The notes beneath the pieces were generated by a model. It saw only the letters and a list, made by a program, of their open reading frames with translations. It ran no database searches and was not told the DNA's origin. Below, in pieces: positions 28,439 to 36,651 of a stretch of DNA of 64,000 nucleotides. A program made the position numbers and the translations under genes. The stretch lies in the NCBI GenBank assembly GCA_927797885.1, contig OV696605.1:2207157-2271156 (forward strand). The letters are read 5' to 3'. The stretch is from Gloeomargaritales cyanobacterium VI4D9 (GTDB lineage: Bacteria; Cyanobacteriota; Cyanobacteriia; Gloeomargaritales; Gloeomargaritaceae). The first letter of the stretch is position 1, and each line of letters opens with the position of its first letter.

Positions 28439-29043
28439 GCGGGGAACCCCCACCGGTCGTCCTGGCAGTGACCGGGGCATCGGGGCAAATTTATGCCTTG
28501 CAAGCCCTCAAGTATTTATTACAATCGGAGTATATTGTTGAACTCATCCTCTCCAAGGGAGCCTACAGGGTTTGGTGGGAGGAACTGGGGGTAAAAATCC
28601 CGGCGGTGGCGACCCAGGCGGAATTTTGGCGGCAACAGGTGGGGGTAGCCTCAGCGGGGAAATTAATGTGCCATCACTGGAACGATGTGGGGGCGGGGAT
28701 TGCCAGTGGTTCCTACCGCACTCAGGGGATGGTGGTGATGCCGTGCAGTATGGGGACGGTGGCGAAACTGGCTGGTGGCATGAGCGGGGATTTGTTGGAA
28801 CGTACAGCGGATGTGCATCTCAAGGAGGGGCGGCGGTTGGTCATAGTGCCCCGAGAAACCCCGTTTAGTTTGATTCATCTGCGGAATTTAACCACTTTGG
28901 CGGAGGCAGGCGCACGGATTGTCCCGGCAATTCCCGCCTGGTATCATCAACCCCAATCGGTGTTGGATTTGGTGGATTTTGTGGTGGCACGGGCTTTGGA
29001 TCAACTGGATATTGATTGTGTTCCGTTGCGGCGGTGGCGATGA
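28435..29043 (+). CDS. ubiX: flavin prenyltransferase UbiX
   Basis: Makes prenylated FMN, the cofactor of UbiD-type decarboxylases; cytosolic. 202 aa from ATG 28435 (MSGEPPPVVLAVTGASGQIY). Motifs: AVTGASGQIYALQAL, SGSYRTQGMVVMPCSMGTVAKLA, ERTADVHLKEGRRLVIVPRETP (Arg/His phosphate site) and ILLPAIPAWYHQP-like end. Lies between the TerB-like gene and a LapA-type gene, both overlapping by ATGA. Confidence 0.93.
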   Translation: MSGEPPPVVLAVTGASGQIYALQALKYLLQSEYIVELILSKGAYRVWWEELGVKIPAVATQAEFWRQQVGVASAGKLMCHHWNDVGAGIASGSYRTQGMVVMPCSMGTVAKLAGGMSGDLLERTADVHLKEGRRLVIVPRETPFSLIHLRNLTTLAEAGARIVPAIPAWYHQPQSVLDLVDFVVARALDQLDIDCVPLRRWR

Positions 29044-29345
29044 AGTGGGTGGGATTCGTTTTGGGGGTATTGCTGTTGGGTTTTTTGGTGCAAAATTGGC
29101 AACCCTTGCTCCCGGTGGTAGTGTTTGGGCAACCAATGTTTGCGATTCCTTTGGGGTTAGGATTTGTGCTGGCTTTTTGCCTGGGCATCCTCTGTGCCTG
29201 GGGTTTGAATTGGTGGGTGGAAAAGTCGCAACATCCTAAATCTGAGGAGGAAGTGATTGTCCTCGAACCGGAGGATGTGGAATACCCCCGGCGGCGACCC
29301 CCCCCATCGGAGGACGAATGGGATTTTGCCGATGACTGGGATTAA
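29040..29345 (+). CDS. LapA-like two-helix membrane protein
   Basis: 101 aa from ATG 29040. Two membrane helices (FVLGVLLLGFLVQNW and PLGLGFVLAFCLGILCAWGL) followed by an acidic cytoplasmic tail rich in Glu/Asp and Arg (EEEVIVLEPEDVEYPRRRPP...EDEWDFADDWD). Matches the LapA/DUF1049 arrangement, which in other bacteria contributes to envelope assembly. Overlaps ubiX by 4 bp (ATGA). Confidence 0.7.
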   Translation: MKWVGFVLGVLLLGFLVQNWQPLLPVVVFGQPMFAIPLGLGFVLAFCLGILCAWGLNWWVEKSQHPKSEEEVIVLEPEDVEYPRRRPPPSEDEWDFADDWD

Positions 29346-29375
29346 TGTTTAGTAAAATAAGGGTACTTCTAGAAG

Positions 29376-29477
29376 TATAGCAATCCTACTTAATTTAGAA
29401 ACAAAAATTTTTCAGAACCAAGTACGGGGGCGGTGCCCCTGCGACCCCCTGTTCCATTCTCATTTAGGATTGCTATA
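29376..29477. repeat. A-family mobile repeat (inverted)
   Basis: Bounded by TATAGCAATCCTACTTAATT and CATTTAGGATTGCTATA, with GGGGGCGGTGCCCCTGCGACC inside on the opposite strand to most copies. Confidence 0.83.
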
Positions 29478-29479
29478 GG

Positions 29480-29571
29480 TCGCAAAGACGTAGCCCCCGT
29501 TTCTAGTTTTTGATAATATGGGCACTTCAGCGAGATAAACTTCAATGGGTGTAAATAAATAGAGGTGTCCA
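29480..29571. repeat. C-family mobile repeat remnant
   Basis: Contains TTGATAATATGGGCACTTCA and the right end TAAATAAATAGAGGTGTCC, matching the right half of the copy ending at 36042. Truncated on its left by the A repeat. It sits 26 bp upstream of the metal permease start. Confidence 0.68.
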
Positions 29572-29597
29572 TAAGTAAGTTCAATAAGTGGGGATAG

Positions 29598-30431
29598 ATG
29601 ATGACAGAACTTTTACTCGCACCGTTGCAGTTTACGTTTATCCAACGGGCATTGTGTATGGGGATTTTAACGGGAATATTATGCCCGGTAGTGGGCAGTT
29701 ATTTAGTGGTACAAAGACTAGCTTTACTTGGGGATGTGATCGCCCATTGTGTTTTACCTGGCGTGGCTTTGTCCCTATTTTTCCAAATAGACCGTTTGTG
29801 GGGCGCATTCATTTTTGGAATGATGAGTACGGGGGTGATTCATTGGGTACAGCAACGCACCCGGATCAAAGTGGACGGGGCAATGGCGTTTACCTTTGCC
29901 AGCTTTTTTGCCCTGGGCGTTTTGTTGATTACCGTCCTGCGAACCCAACAGGATTTAGAACATTTATTATTTGGCGATATTTTAAGTGTGACCGAGGTTG
30001 ACTTACTCAAAACCCTATTTGTGATGGGGTTAATCGGGATATTAGTGCGGCGATTTTATCAACCCTTATTGTTTTTTACGTTTGACCCGGTGGGGGCGCA
30101 GGCAGTCGGTTTGCCGGTGCAATGGCTGAACTGGGGATTGCTGGTAGCGGTGACGTTGACCATTATTGTCAGTATGCAGGCGGTGGGGGTGATTTTGGTG
30201 ATGGCGTTGATGGTTGGACCCGCTTTGGTGGGCTATGTCTTGGCGGATGAATTGCAGGGAATGATGTGGATTGGCTCCGGTGTTGGCGTGCTGAGTTGTG
30301 TGGTGGGAATTTACAGCAGTTATTATTTGAATCTGCCGACGGGACCACTGATTATTTTGATCACCACATTGATTTTGGTGATGACCATTTTGGGGCAACA
30401 ATTGTGGCAAAAATGGCAAGTTAACCGCTAA
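29598..30431 (+). CDS. metal ABC transporter permease (ZnuB/MntB family)
   Basis: Integral membrane subunit of a manganese/zinc/iron-type ABC importer. 277 aa with about eight hydrophobic segments. Conserved motifs: LLAPLQFTFIQRAL, GSYLVVQRLALLGDVIAHCVLPG, DVLLFGDILSVTEVDL-like segment and AVGVILVMALMVGPAL with PTGPLIILITTL. Full length for the family. No ATPase or solute-binding partner is within the window, so the metal and the complex are unclear. It is convergent with thiL (4-bp overlap). An alternative start at 29601 is possible. Confidence 0.9.
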   Translation: MMTELLLAPLQFTFIQRALCMGILTGILCPVVGSYLVVQRLALLGDVIAHCVLPGVALSLFFQIDRLWGAFIFGMMSTGVIHWVQQRTRIKVDGAMAFTFASFFALGVLLITVLRTQQDLEHLLFGDILSVTEVDLLKTLFVMGLIGILVRRFYQPLLFFTFDPVGAQAVGLPVQWLNWGLLVAVTLTIIVSMQAVGVILVMALMVGPALVGYVLADELQGMMWIGSGVGVLSCVVGIYSSYYLNLPTGPLIILITTLILVMTILGQQLWQKWQVNR

Positions 30432-31399
30432 ATGGGTGAGTCAAAATGTTGAAATCCACCCCGGGCAGACAATACCGTTTCTCCCCAAAACACGTGATCC
30501 CCAGTGGTAATTTCACCAATGATCTGGGCAGGATGCCCTAACTGTTGCACGAATGGTTGCGCTAGTTCTGGGGGTAACGTTAATACCAATTCAAAATCTT
30601 CCCCCCCATACCAGAACCATTCCCACGCCTGTTGGGGAAATGTAGCCCTAAGTAACGGATGAATTGTAATATCTGGCTTTAACTTTGCCCCGACACCACT
30701 CGCGCGACAGATTTGCGCCACCGCATCCGCCAACCCATCACTACTGTCCATCCCTGCCACCCGTGACACGCCCAAATTTTGCAGTACAGGTACTACGTCT
30801 AAACGGGGACGGGGTCGCTGATGCGCTGTGATAAATTCAGGAATTTTTTGTTCCACTTCCCCGGTCAAGGCGGCTAAACCAGCCCGGGATAACCCATGAT
30901 CCCCGGTGACAACAATCCAATCCCCCGGCTGGGCAACGGAGCGTTTTATAGTGAAATTATCAGTACAACCGACTGCGGTAATACTAATGACAATAACGGC
31001 GGAGCGCACCACATCCCCCCCCCAAATCACGCCACCGTAAATCCGCAATAATTCTGCCATGCCTGCATACATTTGCTGTACCCACTCCACAGGTAATTCT
31101 GGCGGTAAACCCAATCCCACCGTGATCCCCAACGGTTGCGCCCCCATTGCTGCTAAATCGGAGTAATTCGCCGCCACCGCCCGCCAGCCCACATCCGCCG
31201 CACTCATGGTTGGATAAGGCAGGGGACTGAGGGGACTACTGCTAAAATGCACCCCTTCGACCAGTACATCGGTTGTAATGACCAATTCCCGTCCCGCCGG
31301 TGGGGTGAACAGGGCGGCATCATCGCCAATAATTTCTATCGGGCAAAACTGGTGCAGTAGGTTTAGTAATCCTGCTTCGCCCAAATCTTTTAGCCGCAC
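30428..31399 (-). CDS. thiL: thiamine-monophosphate kinase
   Basis: Phosphorylates thiamine monophosphate to the diphosphate coenzyme. 323 aa with ThiL motifs: [65 protein letters not shown] and [22 protein letters not shown]. Its start lies 10 bp inside the 3' end of hisB, so the two form one overlapping unit. Confidence 0.95.
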   Translation of the reverse strand: MRLKDLGEAGLLNLLHQFCPIEIIGDDAALFTPPAGRELVITTDVLVEGVHFSSSPLSPLPYPTMSAADVGWRAVAANYSDLAAMGAQPLGITVGLGLPPELPVEWVQQMYAGMAELLRIYGGVIWGGDVVRSAVIVISITAVGCTDNFTIKRSVAQPGDWIVVTGDHGLSRAGLAALTGEVEQKIPEFITAHQRPRPRLDVVPVLQNLGVSRVAGMDSSDGLADAVAQICRASGVGAKLKPDITIHPLLRATFPQQAWEWFWYGGEDFELVLTLPPELAQPFVQQLGHPAQIIGEITTGDHVFWGETVLSARGGFQHFDSPI

Positions 31400-31986
31400 A
31401 AGGAGCCTTTGGAACTGGGAATTTGGGCACCCCGCCGGGGGTCATAATCCACCGCTTGCCGCAGTGCCCGGGCGAATGCCTTGAAGGTGGCTTCGATGAT
31501 GTGGTGGGAATTGATCCCCGCCTGCTGATGGATGTGCAATGTCATGGCACTGTGATTCACCACCGCCACAAAAAATTCCCGCACCAATTGGGTATCGTAG
31601 GTGCCGACCCGCTGGGTGGGAATGTTCAGCCCGTAGCTCAGGTGGGGGCGACCGGAACAGTCCAACGTCACCTGCACCAGGGCTTCATCCAAAGGGGCGA
31701 CAAAATGCCCGAACCGGTGAATTCCCTGTTTGTCCCCCAGGGCTTTTGCCAAGGCTTGCCCCAGGGCGATGCCCACATCCTCGTTGGTGTGGTGGTCGTC
31801 AATTTCGTAGTCACCCTTCGCCTGGACGGTCACATCCAGCAACCCGTGGGCGGCTAACTGATGCAACATATGATCCAGGAAGGGAATGCCCGTCGCCGCT
31901 TGACATTGCCCCTGCCCGTCGAGGTTGAGGGTAACTTGCACCTGGGTTTCCCCGGTTTGGCGATGGACGGTGGCAATCCGTTGCAT
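31390..31986 (-). CDS. hisB: imidazoleglycerol-phosphate dehydratase
   Basis: Histidine biosynthesis, dehydrating imidazoleglycerol phosphate; cytosolic Mn enzyme. 198 aa, monofunctional. Signatures: [54 protein letters not shown] and SSKGSLCG at the C terminus. Three metal-ligand His clusters are present. Overlaps thiL by 10 bp. Confidence 0.97.
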   Translation of the reverse strand: MQRIATVHRQTGETQVQVTLNLDGQGQCQAATGIPFLDHMLHQLAAHGLLDVTVQAKGDYEIDDHHTNEDVGIALGQALAKALGDKQGIHRFGHFVAPLDEALVQVTLDCSGRPHLSYGLNIPTQRVGTYDTQLVREFFVAVVNHSAMTLHIHQQAGINSHHIIEATFKAFARALRQAVDYDPRRGAQIPSSKGSLCG

Positions 31987-32057
31987 GGGTTGGTAATTGG
32001 TAATAATTAGGGTGCTTGCATTGAATCAGGAATCAATTCTAACTGGTACGTCCCCCA

Positions 32058-33365
32058 TTAATCCGTGCCATCTCTCTGCCAAGTGAGCCGTAATTCCCGC
32101 CAAAAAGAGGGTTGCGGAGGAGTGGGTAACGTGGTTTCTCCCAACACCCACCGCCAACTGTCCCAAGAAATTTGTGCTGGTGGCAATTGACTGTAATGAC
32201 GATGTAGGGCATGAGGTGCCAGGGTATGCCAGCCCAGGGTTTGCCCCCGGCGGTTGCGAATGCGTTTGCTCAGGGGCGGGGTTTCCACCTGTAACCGGGG
32301 GTTGTGCGGGCGAGCTTGGGCTTCCGTCCACCCTTGGCGCAGGAGTACCGGGTCGCTGGGGATCACCCAGGATAAATAGCGATAGAGGGGTTTGCGCCGC
32401 CGGTAAAGGATATTCTGTACAGCAATATGCAATTCATAGCCCAACACCGCCGGTACCGGATAATGTCCCACCGCATCCCCCACCGCATAAATCCGGGGGT
32501 GACTGGTCTGGAGGTAGCGATTCACCCGCAGATAATGCCCCTGCCGCCGTAGTTCCACCGTGCCCAGGGTTTCCGGGGGGACGTGATTGGGAGTTGCCAC
32601 CAGCAGGGTATCCACTTCACTGGCACAATGCCCGCCGTCCAGATATATCCCCGTCGCCCGGGCGGTCACGGATTTGAGCGGCGTTTCCGTCTCAATTTGC
32701 ACCCCTTCCGCCCGCAGGATGCGTTCCAACCGCCGTGCCAGCAGTCCCTCTTCCCCCGGCAGTAACCGATGTTCCGCCACCGGCAAAAACACGGGCACAC
32801 CCAGCCGGTTCCACGCCTGCGCCAACCCAATCGCCGCCGGAGTATTGCCCAGAATGGCGGTGCGCCGGGGAGGTTGGGACAAGGTGGGCAACTGTGCCAG
32901 GGTGAAAAAAGGCACCTGCCGCAACTGGGGCACCTCTGGCAAAACCGGCACCCCCGTGCTTGCCACCACATAACCACACCCCCGCAGGCGACGTTCCGGG
33001 GTTTCCACCGCCAGGTTCGGCTCCGTAGCAAACACCCCAGGTCCCGCAACCACATCCACCCCGGACTGCAACAGCCAACTATCGCTGTACTGGGTTTGAT
33101 AGACCCACAGTTGTTGTTCCACCCAACGGTACGCCCGTTCCCACACCGGCTGGGTGCCCCATTCCCCGGTGAACAGCCACGCCGACTGTTGCGCCTGGTG
33201 TGCCATGACCGCCACCTGTGCCCAGAGTGCCACCGCCACCATGCCCCAGTCCTGGGTTCCGTCCGTCACCAGAGCGACCCGTGCCCCCTGCTGTGCCGCC
33301 CAAAGCGCCACCCAACGTGCCTCTAAATGTCCCCCCAAAATAACGACGTTGTACTCAACCGCCAT
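32058..33365 (-). CDS. FAD-dependent pyridine-nucleotide oxidoreductase lacking the redox disulfide
   Basis: 435 aa with the fold of the dihydrolipoamide dehydrogenase/mercuric reductase superfamily: an N-terminal Rossmann region (VVILGGHLEARWVALWAAQQ), a second nucleotide-binding region (AILGNTPAAIGLAQAWNRLG) and the FAD motif RIYAVGDAVGHYP. Oddities: the first dinucleotide site reads GGHLEA instead of GxGxxG, the CxxxxC disulfide that should follow about 35 residues later is absent, and the last 80 residues are a Trp/Arg-rich region unlike the dimerisation domain. So it is either a non-catalytic or a specialised member. Stop overlaps the Tic20 start by 1 bp. Confidence 0.8.
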   Translation of the reverse strand: MAVEYNVVILGGHLEARWVALWAAQQGARVALVTDGTQDWGMVAVALWAQVAVMAHQAQQSAWLFTGEWGTQPVWERAYRWVEQQLWVYQTQYSDSWLLQSGVDVVAGPGVFATEPNLAVETPERRLRGCGYVVASTGVPVLPEVPQLRQVPFFTLAQLPTLSQPPRRTAILGNTPAAIGLAQAWNRLGVPVFLPVAEHRLLPGEEGLLARRLERILRAEGVQIETETPLKSVTARATGIYLDGGHCASEVDTLLVATPNHVPPETLGTVELRRQGHYLRVNRYLQTSHPRIYAVGDAVGHYPVPAVLGYELHIAVQNILYRRRKPLYRYLSWVIPSDPVLLRQGWTEAQARPHNPRLQVETPPLSKRIRNRRGQTLGWHTLAPHALHRHYSQLPPAQISWDSWRWVLGETTLPTPPQPSFWRELRLTWQRDGTD

Positions 33366-33847
33366 TACCGGGTTTGTAGATAGCTAGCTTCGGAAATCAC
33401 TGGCATTTCCGCATAGCGACCCCGGGCGGATTGCACCACGCTATAGCCCACCATTACCAACACCCCTAGGAAAATGGTATTGAACAAAACTTCGACGAAA
33501 AATCCCCGAATCAGGGGTTGCAAAATAACTTGGTAAATCAGGCTAATGATCGCTAGTACAATGCTGATTAAAATCGCCTGCATGGTATTAAACCGGATGA
33601 AATGGGGGATTTTTTCATTCCGCACCACCCCCACAAACAGGAGAATAAATACCAATAAACTGCCTAATCCCAAGGGAATTAAACTGTAAACAATGGCTAA
33701 GGGAAGCAGGGGATATTGCAGGTAGGTTAAAAAAGGAAATTGGGCAAATAAAAAGCGACCATAGGGAATCCCATCGTACAAGGGGATCAGGTACACCAAT
33801 GCCGCAAAAATCCGGTCGAGGGGAGTGGTAGAACTGCGCCAAGTCAT
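33365..33847 (-). CDS. Tic20-like membrane protein
   Basis: 160 aa with four hydrophobic segments and the plastid Tic20 pattern: STTPLDRIFAALVYLIPLYDGIPYGRF, then FVGVVRNEKIPHFIRFNTMQAILISIV and a C-terminal helical pair ending GYSVVQSARGRYAEMPVISEASYLQTR. In plants Tic20 belongs to the inner-envelope import machinery; in cyanobacteria its role is unclear. Coupled by 1 bp to the upstream oxidoreductase gene's stop. Confidence 0.92.
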   Translation of the reverse strand: MTWRSSTTPLDRIFAALVYLIPLYDGIPYGRFLFAQFPFLTYLQYPLLPLAIVYSLIPLGLGSLLVFILLFVGVVRNEKIPHFIRFNTMQAILISIVLAIISLIYQVILQPLIRGFFVEVLFNTIFLGVLVMVGYSVVQSARGRYAEMPVISEASYLQTR

Positions 33848-33871
33848 AGGGTTTAATCCTGAAGGTAGCGA

Positions 33872-33963
33872 CGGAGAGGGAGGGATTCGAACCCTCGGAT
33901 AGGAGTTGCCTGCCTATCAACAGATTAGCAATCTGCCGCTTTCGACCACTCAGCCACCTCTCC
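33872..33963 (-). tRNA. tRNA-Ser (GCT)
   Basis: 92 nt with acceptor GGAGAGG/CCTCTCC and discriminator G, anticodon stem CAGAT/ATCTG enclosing TGCTA A with anticodon GCT, a long class II variable arm, and T arm GAGGGTTCGAATCCCTC. Encoded on the minus strand 60 bp from the divergent sigma-like gene. CCA is not encoded. Confidence 0.97.
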
Positions 33964-34023
33964 GGGTAGATTTAGGATAGACCTGTACTATAACATAACC
34001 CCAGAGGTTCTGGAGATTCCTGG

Positions 34024-34623
34024 ATGCAATTGCCGAATTTTTGCGAGTGTCAACACCCGTTGGTGCAAGCGTTGCAGGGACAGGAAGATGTTAAATTATT
34101 GCGCCAGTTGCAACAGGAACCGGAACAGGGACGGGCGTTTGTGGCTTTATTTTGTCGCTATGCCCTGGTGGTGTATGCCCTGGTGAGCCATGCGGCACCG
34201 ACGGGGGTACAGGTGGACTATTTGTTTGCCACGACCTGGCGGTATTTGTACCAACAGTTGCGGGACTTGGTTCCCCCGGAGGGCATGACTAGTTTACAAA
34301 CCTGGCTGGTGGACCGCACGGGGGATTGGTTGACCCGGGTGGAAGTTCCCGCCCCGGAGAGCATTCACTACCGTTTACCGGCGGCACCCCCGCCCCTATG
34401 GTGTTATTTGGAAGAGGCGTTGCAGAAATTAGCCACACCCCTGCGGTTGGTGATGTTATTGAAAACCATTGGGCATTGGTCGGAGGAGCAAATTGCCCAG
34501 GAATTGGCATTAACCCCCGAACAGGTCGCCGCTTTGATTCCCATCGGTCAGCGGGAGTTGGTGACCCACCTGCCTGCGGATATTTGGTCCATTTATTTAG
34601 AGGGAGAGCCGGTGGATGTCTGA
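34024..34623 (+). CDS. sigma-factor-like or ECF-related regulatory protein
   Basis: 199 aa. N-terminal half resembles an ECF sigma-2 region (GRAFVALFCRYALVVYALV, FATTWRYLYQQL) and the C terminus has a helix-turn-helix like sigma region 4: LVMLLKTIGHWSEEQIAQELALTPEQVAALIPIGQREL. The central part differs from classical sigma-70 proteins, so it may be a sigma-like regulator rather than a functional sigma factor. Overlaps the DUF3082 start by 8 bp; no obvious anti-sigma gene nearby. Confidence 0.62.
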   Translation: MQLPNFCECQHPLVQALQGQEDVKLLRQLQQEPEQGRAFVALFCRYALVVYALVSHAAPTGVQVDYLFATTWRYLYQQLRDLVPPEGMTSLQTWLVDRTGDWLTRVEVPAPESIHYRLPAAPPPLWCYLEEALQKLATPLRLVMLLKTIGHWSEEQIAQELALTPEQVAALIPIGQRELVTHLPADIWSIYLEGEPVDV

Positions 34624-34897
34624 ACCCCAACCCCCCTTGACCCCCGGACGGTGCTTGACTGGGGCGGCGATTAGCGGTGCGCTGGGGTTGGCGGTGTATG
34701 CCCTCACCCGGGCGATGGTGGCGGGGTTAACGACCCATCCTATCCATAGCCAAAACCCCCTGGTACTGCGTCTGGCGAGCTTGGTACGCACCGTGTTGGT
34801 GGGGGGCGGCACCCTGGCGGTGGTGGTCTTGGGCGTGTTTACCGTCGGGCTGGTGGCTTTGGCGGTGCAGGTGGCTTGGTCGCCCCCGGATGCTTAA
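34616..34897 (+). CDS. DUF3082 membrane protein
   Basis: 93 aa with two membrane helices (CLTGAAISGALGLAVYALTRAM and VLVGGGTLAVVVLGVFTVGLV) joined by a short polar loop (THPIHSQNPLVLRLASLVR). This is the cyanobacterial DUF3082 pattern; function unknown. Overlaps the sigma-like gene by 8 bp and pstC by 8 bp, so all three form one transcript. Confidence 0.8.
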   Translation: MSEPQPPLTPGRCLTGAAISGALGLAVYALTRAMVAGLTTHPIHSQNPLVLRLASLVRTVLVGGGTLAVVVLGVFTVGLVALAVQVAWSPPDA

Positions 34898-35792
34898 CAT
34901 GAGCCGGATGGGGGAGCGGCTATTCCTGGGACTGACGGCGGTGTGTGCCCTGGGAACGGGGGGCTTGTTGCTGGCAATCGTCGGTGTGTTGTGTGCCGAA
35001 GCGACTCCCGCCATCCGTGCCTTCGGTGGGCATTTTTTAGTGGGGCAGGTGTGGAATCCGGTGCAGGGGCAGTACGGTATTTTGCCGCAGGTGTGGGGAA
35101 CGGTGCTGACGGCAGGGCTATCCTTGAGCTTGGCGGTGCCCTTGGGGGTAGGGGTGGCGATTGGGTTAACGGAATCCTGGGCGCACATTTCCCCGGTTTG
35201 GCAGGGGGCGGTGGCAGGGGCGGTGGAGGTGTTGGCGGCGATTCCCAGCGTGGTCTATGGGCTGTGGGGGATTTTTATCCTGATTCCGGCTCTGCGAACG
35301 GCGCAACAGTTACTGCCGCAAGTCTTCGGCGGAGCCACCATTGGACCATCGGTGGGGGTCGCCAGCTTAGTGTTGGCTGTAATGATTTTGCCGACGGTGG
35401 CGGCGGTGGCGCGCAGTAGTTTGGCGCAGGTGCCCCAGGAGTACCGTTGGGCGGCGATGGCGGTGGGAGCGACCCGCTGGGAAACCCTGTTGGGGATTCT
35501 GCTTCCGGCGGCACGGGCGGGGATTAGTGCGGGAATTTTGCTGGCTTTAGCCCGGGCGTTGGGGGAAACGATGGCGGTGACCATGCTGATCGGCAATGCC
35601 AACCGGGTCAGCACGTCCCTATGGCAGGCGGGCAGTACGATCCCCAGTTTGTTGGCGAATCAATTTGCCGAAGCCCAGGGGATGCAGGTGGCGGCGTTGA
35701 TGTATGCGGCGTTGGTGCTCTTGGGGGTGACGGTGGTGGTGCAACTGGTGGCACGGATGGGGACGGGATTTTTTGCCGATTCCCATCAATAA
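34890..35792 (+). CDS. pstC: phosphate ABC transporter permease PstC
   Basis: Inner-membrane permease half of the high-affinity phosphate importer PstSCAB. 300 aa with six membrane segments, the PstC N-terminal region FLVGQVWNPVQGQYGILPQVWGTV, AIPSVVYGLWGIFIL, and the EAA-like cytoplasmic loop EYRWAAMAVGATRWETLLGILLP. Then it ends at 35792 and only mobile repeats follow. pstA and pstB, normally next, and pstS are absent from the window. Overlaps DUF3082 upstream. Confidence 0.9.
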   Translation: MLNMSRMGERLFLGLTAVCALGTGGLLLAIVGVLCAEATPAIRAFGGHFLVGQVWNPVQGQYGILPQVWGTVLTAGLSLSLAVPLGVGVAIGLTESWAHISPVWQGAVAGAVEVLAAIPSVVYGLWGIFILIPALRTAQQLLPQVFGGATIGPSVGVASLVLAVMILPTVAAVARSSLAQVPQEYRWAAMAVGATRWETLLGILLPAARAGISAGILLALARALGETMAVTMLIGNANRVSTSLWQAGSTIPSLLANQFAEAQGMQVAALMYAALVLLGVTVVVQLVARMGTGFFADSHQ

Positions 35793-35828
35793 ACAAAATT
35801 AAAATTGCCCTAGAATATCCTAACTACA

Positions 35829-36042
35829 GGGCATCTCTATCAATTCAAAGTTAGCGGTCGCAGGGGGGCACCCCCGCCCTTGGTTCTCAGCCCTCTGATT
35901 TTATTAATTTTGGGCATCTCTAAAAATAGGTCGCAGGGGCGTAGCCCCCGTCTATGGTTCTCGATAGTCTGCGTGACGCAGCCATTAATATGGGCATTTC
36001 AGCGAAATCATTTTCCAGTGGTGGCAATAAATAGAGGTGCCC
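35829..36042. repeat. composite C-family repeat
   Basis: Ends GGGCATCTCTATCAATTC and CAATAAATAGAGGTGCCC, the IS5-like ends, but 214 bp long because a second internal part (GGGCATCTCTAAAAATAGG ... GATAGTCTGCGTGACGCAGCC) is inserted or duplicated. Related single copy at 59228-59347. Confidence 0.75.
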
Positions 36043-36107
36043 TAAATAGAAGTTCCCTACAAAGCGTCCTGTACGTGAATAAGAACACTTCGCAAAACTA
36101 CAATTGT

Positions 36108-36335
36108 TATAGTCGTTTCACAAGAAAATGCAACACTTTGAGGCACTGGTAATCACTGTATCCCCTTCTAGGACAGGGTTTGTAGGTAAAAGCGAATGTC
36201 GCAAACCTGTTTGAAATTATAGTCATTCCGTTTTAGAATGCGACACTTTTTAGGTATTTGCAATCACTCTATTTGCTTCCAGGGGAGAGTTTGTAGGTGA
36301 AGGTGAATGTTGCAAACTTGTTTGAAATTACTATA
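36108..36335. repeat. tandem E-family mobile repeats
   Basis: Two elements, 36108-36221 and 36218-36335, sharing a central TATA. Each reads TATAGTC(A/G)TT(C/T)C ... TTTGAAAT(T/G)A-TATA with interior GAATGCGACACTTT, AGAGTTTGTAGGTGAAGG. TA duplication-type ends resemble IS630/Tc1-mariner-type elements (inference). Confidence 0.82.
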
Positions 36336-36366
36336 CAAAATGGGGAGAGAAAAGTTATGAAATGAT

Positions 36367-36488
36367 GGGTCTCCTAGATTTGTGGTGGGAATTGTATAGA
36401 ACGATACGCTTTTCTGTCGCTAGGGGGGCTGAAACCCTTGTCAGGCTTAAGTATAAACTCTGCTTATCACCAAATACTCAGGAGAACC
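36367..36488 (-). repeat. 122-bp mobile repeat with 8-bp target duplication (copy 2)
   Basis: Reverse complement of 21409-21530 with about two differences. Flanked by GAAATGAT on both sides (36359-36366 and 36489-36496), a perfect 8-bp duplication. Same length as copy 1, so both are full-length units. No coding frame. Confidence 0.93.
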
Positions 36489-36516
36489 GAAATGATGACA
36501 GGGGATAGACGTGACA

Positions 36517-36634
36517 TACAGTCTATTTATAAATTAAGGGATACAAAAAGTCCTGATTATTCTAAAAACTCAATGTAATTGACCTATGACAAGTGGAATT
36601 TTAGCTGTATCCTATCATAATGAAAAAGACTGTA
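36517..36634. repeat. D-family mobile repeat
   Basis: Ends TACAGTCTATTTATAAATT and GAAAAAGACTGTA, interior GGGATACAAAAAGTCCTG. The ATG at 36586 inside it would extend the next gene's frame but is part of the repeat. Confidence 0.78.
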
Positions 36635-36651
36635 TCAACGGAGTATTCACC

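Larger units (their letters stand above)
35793..36651. other. 860-bp repeat island between pstC and a coiled-coil gene
   Basis: No coding frame of its own. From left to right: a composite C-family repeat (35829-36042), two E-family repeats in tandem sharing TATA (36108-36335), the 122-bp repeat copy 2 (36367-36488) and a D-family repeat (36517-36634). This would also have been the place of pstA. Confidence 0.85.

Noticed and set aside
29588-30001. Frame overlapping the metal permease in another phase
   Set aside because: The permease frame has clear membrane helices and family motifs; the other is a shadow.
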